Made by a program: the position numbers and the translations under genes. Of a stretch of DNA of 64,000 nt, positions 44,401-49,978 are shown piece by piece. Positions within the stretch are counted from its first letter, which is position 1; the number at the start of each line of letters is the position of its first letter. The DNA is from JAFGHJ01 sp964523975 (GTDB lineage Bacteria; Hydrothermota; UBA3072), in contig CAZGBM010000001.1 of NCBI GenBank assembly GCA_964523975.1, forward strand, positions 1-64,000, written 5' to 3'. The notes beneath the pieces were generated by a model. It was not told where the DNA came from. It saw only the letters and a program-made list of their open reading frames with translations, and made no database searches.

Positions 44401-45352
44401 TAATGGAACAGTATATAGTTACCATGAGTACAATTCTCCGGACGGATACCATTTCAGCGGAATTTATCGCCAACTTGGCGCTGTACAACCTGGTTATATT
44501 AGTTTTTATATCCGTTCCGGGTCTACTACTACACATGATGCCTATTTTGTACTACAAAATAGCACTGGTTATGACGCAATCTGGTTTTTCGCAAAAGGAG
44601 GCGGATATCTTTATGTCAATTCAAATGTTGGTGGAGACGAAACGTATGCATATACCGCCGAAACATGGTATCATATCGAGTTTAAAAATATTGATTTCAT
44701 TACAAAAACTTTTGACTACTATGTCAATGAAAACATGGTAAAGGCAAGTATTCCCTTCCGAGATGCTCAGTATATTGAAGACTTTGACCATCTGGATATT
44801 TACAATTTTAGCGGTGGTTCGCAGGCTTGGTGGGATGAGATTTTAATTTTGACAGGAGAGTTCCCTACCTGGGTCGTGGTTGATACCCTTTCGGGTACAA
44901 TTTCATCAGGTGACAGTGTTAATATAGAGGTTACTTTTGATGCGACAGGTTTAGACATCGGCTATTATTTCGCAGAAATCATTATTGAAAGTAACGATCC
45001 GGATAATCTCCAAGTAATTGTTCCAGCTCATTTGCATGTACTTGGCAGCGGGATAGAAGAAAGGGCGATTCCGAAAGTCTTCTCTATTTCTCAAAACTAT
45101 CCTAACCCATTCAATCGCCAAACAACGATAATGTACGGATGCCCGAAAAGTTCCAAAGTTGAGATTCGAATTTTCGACATTACGGGAAGGTTGGTAGCAA
45201 CTCTTGTGAATAGAGAAGTCGAAGCCGGATATCACGAAGTAATCTGGAACGGATGCACCGATTCCGGCAATAAAGTTGTAGGTGGTATATATTTCTATAA
45301 AATGAAGACAAGTGACTTTATGGCAACTAAGAAGATGATTCTTTTACGGTAA
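38456..45352 (+). CDS. giant gingipain-like cysteine protease (C25) with three HYDIN-type repeat units
   Basis: 2298 residues. A signal peptide and C25 pro-domain (to about 220) precede the C25 catalytic domain (about 226-600), which has His in LIGHGNEYG (near 458) and Cys in SIACMSGG (near 495). Then come three units of about 1.4 kb (40.9-42.28, 42.28-43.70, 43.70-45.05 kb). Each has one ASH/choice-of-anchor-D Ig domain and a second one interrupted by a different insert: two Rossmann-like GATase/ThuA-type domains, then a concanavalin/LamG-like domain. The end is a FlgD-like sorting domain (YPNPFN, FDITGRLVATL, GGIYFYKM). Probably a surface-anchored protease and adhesin. Confidence 0.92.
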   Translation: MKILCKKEVIFLFFFALIASAGVIQKELTFDKNDISFAKIDKYDFIRLKGCESTVETGAPSLPRASFSLLIPQGAEVIDVEVISVDKEVISGEYDIYPTQHPQPFIKGKVFPFVEPDKNIYTQATPYPEKIIESSHTGSMSGYRLASLLIYPIQYIPKDKQLIFYSRIKFRVTYKENVRSLNTKTEKQKMIFEERVKKLVLNPEDIGMSEPSVGLSGSLALLSDTVEYVIVTTSSLKEPFQELADWKTKKGIPARVVTLDSIYANYSGVDNAEKVRNFIIDANSSWGTIWVLLGGQCDYEWGQEIVPRRNVWYVTSGGGNYNDEDTIPSDLYFSDLDGNWNADGDGVFGESTDDVDFYSDVFVGRAPVRTLAQAEIFVNKVLTYEKNPPSGYQKKILLPAAYLWPFIYDERTSQEAISNIVPSDWQVTKMYERDGNLIHSTFVDSVRAGFGFAHLIGHGNEYGVYTYYADAYINSDDMDALGNGDLLGIHNSIACMSGGLDLVPDGDCFAEHYLTPSTGGSFSIMNSRYGWGQPPNMGPSEHIDTCFYHEIFRENYLYHDHIGVAHAFSKDGYVPQVTWSSLWPWCIYELNLFGDPEMPLWTDTPAKLTVTHDFVIPVGGSSFAVNVTDGGSGVEDALVCLYKEGEVYERGYTDASGNLTLTLSPPPASLGLMCCTVTKSNYLPYEDSVDVISPFGPWVIFDSYSVLDISGNNDGNVDPGENIKLWLIVHNVGLDTAYSITGILRTTDSYVIIADSMEGFGDIPPDSFLSSLEDFDFDVALECPANHVITFELVVRDINDSTWVSCFSVPISTPDITVSADTIIFDTVFVDYSDTLELLVNNIGRDTLVISDITSDNIDYSIDITGFNLPPNESQPVRVIFAPASEGSSTGNLTVASNDLDEPSLTVFLRGEGLEPPDISFSPDSVSDSLFAGETTTHTLTIYNTGESELNFDISIMELLSTTKAPNISFKVTEFKSNKIAIPDENSGTVNEFGAKFSKRIYKSSAPTLALENILVMENGPGSYHYNTALDNLGLSRTLVTYWDELHMELNSGTQWELVIVNSYSNIPSNEILDLLNDYQAEGGLLIYADWALYNYSSHSLLTSLGIGFVSDFTTPLNFYAVNTGHVLFNNPNDIDSLYWTDNQYNRDAEIVDVLPGATQLAYLEGYPDNGAIVLNARKNCLFNAFQSMNFNVDDDGDEKLDIVELIENEIRFLSMRWLSVDPFSGTIPSADSVLVEITFDATNLYGGNYFADIIITSNDPDEPRVRVPAHLHVTGVPDISVSEDTLNYGIVFTGYSATDTLIIENVGTDSLSVNDISSDNPDFTVDVTNFTLDPGKTHGIVVTFTPGSLGMVTGTLTIDCDDPDEPTIDIALQGECLEPPDISVSPDSLRDSLFTGETSTHTLTIYNTGLSELIFDILIEGEGEAEPLVSLNTRMSIEDKKINTTGPQKSISGETAAVNQSNSPVQLYKSSKTRGTQDIAILGPDGSDSNLYLDDIARYLINSGQFSSVTTINGYLVTPTLAELKTFDAVGAFGWYGWNDAVAVGDILADYVDAGGNLFIAFAANGTGGDWMIEGRFDTENYWLISPYSYNGGTSYHMGNVYEPDHPIMDGVSTLISRSKLNSGTSVSPGTTLLAEFLDGTPLAAINKVGYSRRVDISFPFFTSAVSNWGIDTTSDTKLLIINALDWVMGSDWLSENPTTDTVPPGDSVKIEITFDATGLYGGDYFSNIIIASNDPDEPGVVVPAHLHVTGVPDIDVSEDTLDYGIVFAGSSVTDTLIISNKGTDTLTISNIATDYYNFIIDTTNFTLNPKESQKVLITFTPISLGTIIRVLRIYCDDPDESTVTLFLRGECLEPPDISVSPNSLNDTLSEGEISRHILAIYNTGASDLNFNITIEKSDSSGVKSAKNSKQPIALSSSVIRESSILSLEETAEHTPFDFHSTPRQFAPPMIFRDNFEDGNYDGWLSGEGSGTKEVTNSTAANGTVYSYHEYNSPDGYHFSGIYRQLGAVQPGYISFYIRSGSTTTHDAYFVLQNSTGYDAIWFFAKGGGYLYVNSNVGGDETYAYTAETWYHIEFKNIDFITKTFDYYVNENMVKASIPFRDAQYIEDFDHLDIYNFSGGSQAWWDEILILTGEFPTWVVVDTLSGTISSGDSVNIEVTFDATGLDIGYYFAEIIIESNDPDNLQVIVPAHLHVLGSGIEERAIPKVFSISQNYPNPFNRQTTIMYGCPKSSKVEIRIFDITGRLVATLVNREVEAGYHEVIWNGCTDSGNKVVGGIYFYKMKTSDFMATKKMILLR

Positions 45353-45368
45353 GCAGGAAAAAATTACA

Positions 45369-46064
45369 TCATTTTCTACCTACAGGCATTATATATAAAG
45401 GAACCTCTTCCTTCAAATCCAGGAGTTCTTTAACCTTATCATCCCAGAAAGCGCCCACCACAACGGTCCCTAAACCTAAAGCTTCTGCCTGCAGGTAAAC
45501 ATTTTGAGCTGCATGCCCGGCTTCCATATATGTATATCTGATACCTCTTTCTCCATATTTTTTTGTTATTCTATCGTAAACTCCTGAAATTACTATATCT
45601 ACAGCACCATTTTTAACGCAAGATTGATCGAGCGCAGCAAACGAAAGAGCTGATCTAAAGTCACCATTCTTCATTTTAACAATTTCATGGCTAAAAGGAA
45701 GATACCTGTATATCCCTTCTTGGAGCGAAAACACTTTCCCTACAACAGCAAAGATTTCAAGAGGATAAAGTGCACCGGCAGAAGGAACTGTTCTAAAATT
45801 TCTTTCTTTGTCTGTGATTCCCTGCACCGACCACAAAAGTTGTGAAAGCTCGCTTAAATCGATCGGTTTATTGAGATAATTTCTGATTGACCTTCTATTT
45901 AATATGGCTTCTTCAACCGAAACCTGACTTTTATATCTAGGCTCTGGTAGTTTTATTGTATTTTTCTTTCCGGGCATTGTTTCACCTCCTGAGATTCTTA
46001 AAAAAGTTACAAAAAAAGACGAAAAAGCGGCTAATATAACTATGATTTTCACAAATTTTTTCAT
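45369..46064 (-). CDS. exported SagB-type nitroreductase-fold protein
   Basis: 231 residues. The N-terminal hydrophobic segment (IIVILAAFSSFFVTFL) acts as a signal or anchor. The FMN-binding nitroreductase/SagB pattern follows: NRRSIRNY, LLWSVQGI, RTVPSAGALYPLE, AGHAAQNVYLQAEALGLGTV and VPLYIMPVG. SagB oxidases make azolines in peptide toxins, but no YcaO partner is here, so a redox role is as likely. GGGAGG precedes the ATG, with a TTGCCT/TATTAT promoter upstream. Confidence 0.9.
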   Translation of the reverse strand: MKKFVKIIVILAAFSSFFVTFLRISGGETMPGKKNTIKLPEPRYKSQVSVEEAILNRRSIRNYLNKPIDLSELSQLLWSVQGITDKERNFRTVPSAGALYPLEIFAVVGKVFSLQEGIYRYLPFSHEIVKMKNGDFRSALSFAALDQSCVKNGAVDIVISGVYDRITKKYGERGIRYTYMEAGHAAQNVYLQAEALGLGTVVVGAFWDDKVKELLDLKEEVPLYIMPVGRK

Positions 46065-46183
46065 ATAAACCTCCCTAATTAATAATAAACTAATAAGATA
46101 CTTTAGGCAAGAGTTAATCGCCTGAAAAAAATATAAAAACCATAATTGGTAACTTCCAATAACAATAATTCTCTATAACAAGC

Positions 46184-46211
46184 TTGACAAATCTGATTTT
46201 TTACTTAAAAT
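46184..46211 (+). promoter_or_regulatory. promoter of MBL-fold / REC-HD-GYP operon, leaderless
   Basis: TTGACA (46184-46189), 16-bp spacer, TAAAAT (46206-46211), 6 nt, ATG at 46218. The predicted start site is the A of the ATG, and no Shine-Dalgarno is present. Confidence 0.7.
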
Positions 46212-46217
46212 TATAAC

Positions 46218-47048
46218 ATGAAAATTAAAGTTCTGGGAACAAGAGGTTCTATCCCGACACCCGGTAAGGAAACAATTAAATACGGCGGCAACACAACATG
46301 CATAGATCTGACTATAAACAGTGGAAAAAAAATAATCATTGATGCGGGCTCGGGAATCAGGCTTCTTTCGAAAGAGATTATTTCAAAAAAAATAAATCAT
46401 ATCGACCTATTTCTTACCCACTCTCATTGGGACCATATACAGGGCTTCCCCTTTTTCGTCCCCATTTATAATCCCAATTTCTCAATAAAGATATTCGCTG
46501 CTTCTCCCACCTATGAAAAATTAGTGGATATCCTCAAAGGTCAAATGAAACACCTTTATTATCCTGTTCCATTTAGAAAAATCGGAGCTAAAATCGAATT
46601 CGAAAAGATAAGAAAATCCGGTATTTCGATTGACGGTGTAAAAATCAGTTCGATATTAACAAACCATCCTCTCGACACTCATGCTTTCAAGTTTGAAGAA
46701 AACGGGAAAACATTTGTATTTATGAGCGATAACGAACTTGACCATCAGGATATTGCTACTGTGCCATATGAAAAACATCTGAATTTTGTAAATAACGCCG
46801 ATATTCTTTTCCACGACGCACAGTACGAAAAACCGGAGATAGATAAGCATAAAGGGTGGGGACATTCCTCGTGGGAGCAAACTGTTTCTTTCGCAAAAGA
46901 AGCAAAAATAAAAATGCTTTACTTAACTCATTACGATCCGTCAAAAAAAGACAAACAAATAGATAAAATCCTAAAGATAGCTAATAAATTATCCGGCAAA
47001 GGATTAAAAGTAAAGGGCGCTCAAGAAGACAAAGAAATTAAATTATAA
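46218..47048 (+). CDS. MBL-fold metallohydrolase
   Basis: 276 residues. It starts MKIKVLGTRGSIPTPG, with the metal-binding LTHSHWDHIQG near residue 68, a second His in LTNHPLDTHAF, FMSDNELD and HDAQY, and a final LTHYDPS. This matches the RNase-Z/PqsE-like MBL group of cytosolic hydrolases often found beside two-component or HD-GYP genes. The substrate is unknown; a phosphodiester is likely. It lies 33 bp upstream of the HD-GYP regulator. Confidence 0.9.
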   Translation: MKIKVLGTRGSIPTPGKETIKYGGNTTCIDLTINSGKKIIIDAGSGIRLLSKEIISKKINHIDLFLTHSHWDHIQGFPFFVPIYNPNFSIKIFAASPTYEKLVDILKGQMKHLYYPVPFRKIGAKIEFEKIRKSGISIDGVKISSILTNHPLDTHAFKFEENGKTFVFMSDNELDHQDIATVPYEKHLNFVNNADILFHDAQYEKPEIDKHKGWGHSSWEQTVSFAKEAKIKMLYLTHYDPSKKDKQIDKILKIANKLSGKGLKVKGAQEDKEIKL

Positions 47049-47081
47049 AAACTCCTAAATTGAACATTTAATTTATGTTTT

Positions 47082-48080
47082 ATGAAAATTTTATTAGCAG
47101 ATGATGATAAGAAAATATTAAGTTCACTTTCAAATATTCTTTCTCTCCAGGGACACCATTGCAAAACCACTTCAGATGGTTACGAAGCAGTTACTGAGTA
47201 TAAAAAAAACATCTATGATTGTATACTTCTTGATATTGAGATGCCTATAATGAACGGTATAGAAGCAGCAAAAACGCTGATTAGCATAAATCCTGATGTA
47301 TCAATAATAATGGTTACGGCATTCAAAGACATTGACATAATAAGAAGTACCATGCGAGTAGGCGTATTTGACTATCTTGTAAAACCCGTTTTCCCCGAAG
47401 AAATTGTAAGAGTCCTCGAAAAAGTAAAAGAAAGAAATTTTCTCCTGCAAATAAAAAAAGATTATCAAATAGAGTTGGAAAAAAAGATTAAGGAACAACG
47501 CGAAAAAATTGAAAGGAAAATGTTAGATACCATTACCTCTCTGGTCAATGCTCTCGAAACAAAAGATCCCTATCAGGAAGGGCACTCAAAACAGGTTAAA
47601 GAAATTGCTCTAAAAATTGCAGATAAGCTTGGCTATTCCAAAAAAGAAAAAGAAATGCTTGGATACGCATCTTTGATTCATGATATAGGTAAAGTCGGCA
47701 TACCCGATTCTATATTAATGAAACCTAATACTCTAACAGAAAAGGAATATGACATAATGAAAAAACACCCGGAAATAGGTAACTTCATAATTAATCCAGC
47801 TATCGGAAATAAAAAAATACTAAACGCCGTCCTTCATCATCATGAAAGATTTGACGGTGAAGGTTTTCCGGAAAGACTAAAAGGGAAAAATATTCCCCAA
47901 TCAGCAAGGATACTTGCTATTGCAGATTCTTTAAGTGCAATGTTATCAAAAAGACCCTACCGAAAAGGACTCGAAAAAAAACACATTATAAAAGAACTAA
48001 TAACTAATTCCGGAACTCAATTTGATCCGGAATTAGTTGAAATAAGTCTAAACCTTATAAGAGAAAATAAAATCAAGTAA
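47082..48080 (+). CDS. response regulator with HD-GYP cyclic-di-GMP phosphodiesterase output
   Basis: 332 residues. An N-terminal REC domain has acidic pocket ADDD, phospho-acceptor Asp in CILLDIEMP (near 52), Thr in VTAFKD and Lys in YLVKP. A coiled-coil linker (about 125-155) follows, then an HD-GYP domain with EGHSKQVKEIA, LIHDIGKVGIPD and HHHERFDGEGFPERLKG. All metal ligands and the GYP-type loop (FDGEGFP) are kept. It should hydrolyse cyclic di-GMP on phosphorylation. No GGDEF protein is in the window. Confidence 0.95.
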   Translation: MKILLADDDKKILSSLSNILSLQGHHCKTTSDGYEAVTEYKKNIYDCILLDIEMPIMNGIEAAKTLISINPDVSIIMVTAFKDIDIIRSTMRVGVFDYLVKPVFPEEIVRVLEKVKERNFLLQIKKDYQIELEKKIKEQREKIERKMLDTITSLVNALETKDPYQEGHSKQVKEIALKIADKLGYSKKEKEMLGYASLIHDIGKVGIPDSILMKPNTLTEKEYDIMKKHPEIGNFIINPAIGNKKILNAVLHHHERFDGEGFPERLKGKNIPQSARILAIADSLSAMLSKRPYRKGLEKKHIIKELITNSGTQFDPELVEISLNLIRENKIK

Positions 48081-48164
48081 AAATTCTGAAAATTATTATA
48101 CACAAATAAGTTAAGTCAATTTTTATTTTTCGACTAAAATCCTGTATCTAAAATTATAACCAAA

Positions 48165-48722
48165 TTATACTTCGTCAGGTCGCGAAAATTCAATAGATAT
48201 TTTCTTATCAACGACAGACACCTCTCCACCCACTCTACTAAGCGTTTTTTTCATGGCATAAAATGGGAGAAATTCAATGTTACCGGAAAGTTCCTGAAAA
48301 GCACTAACAGATAATTTGGTAAAAGAAGGAGAAACAAAACTGATAAGACAACTCTTATCCGTCACATTAACAGATAAATCATAATTACCGCCACAAAATT
48401 CGATCAAGGTATCAAAAACAAAAATGAGTTTTTCTTTATCTATCTCCAAAACACAAGAATTTTCGGTTTTTATATTATAATTCTCTTCTATAAATTTACC
48501 TATTTCCACTTCTTCCAAATTAAGATTTCTATATTTTAAATAAGGTTCATAAAGCATCTGTAGTTCTTTTGTTTCTTCGTCTAAATCATTAAGTATGTTT
48601 TCTTCAATTAATCCTCGCAACGCTACAATGAATTGCTGAATTCCTCTGACCTTATGATCTATTGTCGAAAGTATCTCTACGGTAACTATTTTGTGAAATT
48701 TTTCCATTTCTCCGTATTCCAT
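48165..48722 (-). CDS. small histidine-kinase-like (DHp plus degenerate ATPase fold) protein
   Basis: About 185 residues from the ATG at 48722, which sits 4 nt after a predicted start site. The ATG at 48767 lies upstream of that promoter and is rejected. Residues 5-35 (VEILSTIDHKVRGIQQFIVA) resemble an H-box helix with a candidate phospho-His. The C-terminal half has the strand-helix order of an HATPase_c fold but no recognisable N, G1 or G2 boxes. It could be a phosphotransferase of the ChpT/Spo0B type. Convergent to the REC/HD-GYP gene, it is a plausible partner; this is inference. Confidence 0.55.
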   Translation of the reverse strand: MEYGEMEKFHKIVTVEILSTIDHKVRGIQQFIVALRGLIEENILNDLDEETKELQMLYEPYLKYRNLNLEEVEIGKFIEENYNIKTENSCVLEIDKEKLIFVFDTLIEFCGGNYDLSVNVTDKSCLISFVSPSFTKLSVSAFQELSGNIEFLPFYAMKKTLSRVGGEVSVVDKKISIEFSRPDEV

Positions 48723-48732
48723 ATACAAAAAC

Positions 48733-48760
48733 AATATACGAAAAAAACCCAATATGTCAA
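48733..48760 (-). promoter_or_regulatory. promoter of histidine-kinase-like gene
   Basis: Minus strand: TTGACA (48755-48760), 16-bp spacer, TATATT (48733-48738). The predicted start is 48726, a 4-nt leader before the ATG at 48722. Confidence 0.7.
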
Positions 48761-48786
48761 GAGCCAAATTAGGGAAAAACCTAATA

Positions 48787-49944
48787 TTATTTTAATTCCT
48801 TTCTAATAACCTTTGTTTCGGAAAAAAGTCTTTCAATTTTTTTTCTGTAAGACTCATCTAAATCTTTATCTCTTCTCCGCATAACTTTAATGGCTGTATC
48901 GATAGCTTTATCCACCTTATATTCTTCCATGTCTCCCCCCCACCAGCTAAAAGGAGGTACATATTTAGGAGGAAAACCTCTTCCAAACAAATTACAAAAA
49001 GGTTCAACAATTGTGCCCGTATTAAAAGAGGTATTGATAGCGGTTTTCGAGTGATCTCCAATTATCAATCCAAGAAACTGCATACCTGTCTCGTAACGTT
49101 TTCCCTCTAAGACAACACTTATTTTACTATAATTATTTTTTAAATCGGAATTAGTTGTACCTGCTCCCAAATTCACCCATTCACCAACAAAAGCATGTCC
49201 AAGAAAACCTACATGCTGTTTATTAGAATAACCCTGAAATATACTGCCTTCAATCTCACCTGAAGCTTTCACTAACTCACCAATCGCCACAATATCCAAA
49301 AGACTTGCGGGCTTGATTTTAGAACGCTTACCTATATAAGCAGGACCTTTGACACAACAATGGCTTTCAATAACCACACCGTCATCAATCCAGATCGGAG
49401 CATCTTCCGCATTTAAAACAACGTACTCCGCAAGCTCCACACCATTACCTATATAAACATTTTTCTTATTTCTTATACTAACAAAATTCCCTATCGGACT
49501 TAAAATTTCACCTAAAGACAAATCTTTACTTAAGTCCGTATTCAATCTTTCCGAGAGACCAGCTATTACGTCCCATATAAAATTATAAGCAGGTATTTCC
49601 TTTGTAATTACATTGAACCCACTAAAATTTTTATCTTCAATAATTTTATTACCTCTGTACCCAAGAATATCACCGTCGTTATTAATAACACATGTATTTC
49701 TGTCCAGATCATTAAAAAAACTAAAGTCCCTTAACCTCGCATTCAAAAAAAGAGTATCGTCCTTCACTTTAAATTTGTCCCCGTAATCCTTTCTTAAAGA
49801 AAGGGTTGACGGTTTTATCTTGAATTGCAGAAACACCCTTTCTTTCTGTGTCCACCTACCGGTCCTGATCTCATCGACTGTACGCAATCTTGCAATAGGA
49901 AAGAAATTGCTGACTTTTTCATCCTCAAATAAAACAATCTTCAT
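48787..49944 (-). CDS. GlmU-like sugar nucleotidyltransferase/acyltransferase protein (TIGR03991 type)
   Basis: 385 residues. It starts KIVLFEDEKVSNFFPIARLR, typical of the GlmU-related family whose N-terminal domain is a reduced nucleotidyltransferase. The second half is a left-handed beta-helix of hexapeptide repeats (VYIGNGVELAEYVVL, IEGSIFQGYSNKQHVGFLGH, GEWVNLGAGTTNSDLKN). In Bacteroidetes-like groups this family is thought to act in UDP-GlcNAc supply. The gene reads in the same direction as the surface-protein gene upstream but has its own leaderless promoter. Confidence 0.87.
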   Translation of the reverse strand: MKIVLFEDEKVSNFFPIARLRTVDEIRTGRWTQKERVFLQFKIKPSTLSLRKDYGDKFKVKDDTLFLNARLRDFSFFNDLDRNTCVINNDGDILGYRGNKIIEDKNFSGFNVITKEIPAYNFIWDVIAGLSERLNTDLSKDLSLGEILSPIGNFVSIRNKKNVYIGNGVELAEYVVLNAEDAPIWIDDGVVIESHCCVKGPAYIGKRSKIKPASLLDIVAIGELVKASGEIEGSIFQGYSNKQHVGFLGHAFVGEWVNLGAGTTNSDLKNNYSKISVVLEGKRYETGMQFLGLIIGDHSKTAINTSFNTGTIVEPFCNLFGRGFPPKYVPPFSWWGGDMEEYKVDKAIDTAIKVMRRRDKDLDESYRKKIERLFSETKVIRKELK

Positions 49945-49950
49945 AGTTGT

Positions 49951-49978
49951 ATTTTATTGAATTAAGAGCATAAGTCAA
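49951..49978 (-). promoter_or_regulatory. leaderless promoter inside the upstream gene's stop
   Basis: Minus strand: TTGACT (49973-49978), 16-bp spacer, TAAAAT (49951-49956), 6 nt, ATG at 49944. The predicted start is the A of the ATG. The -35 box overlaps the stop codon (49975-49977) of the preceding gene. Confidence 0.7.
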
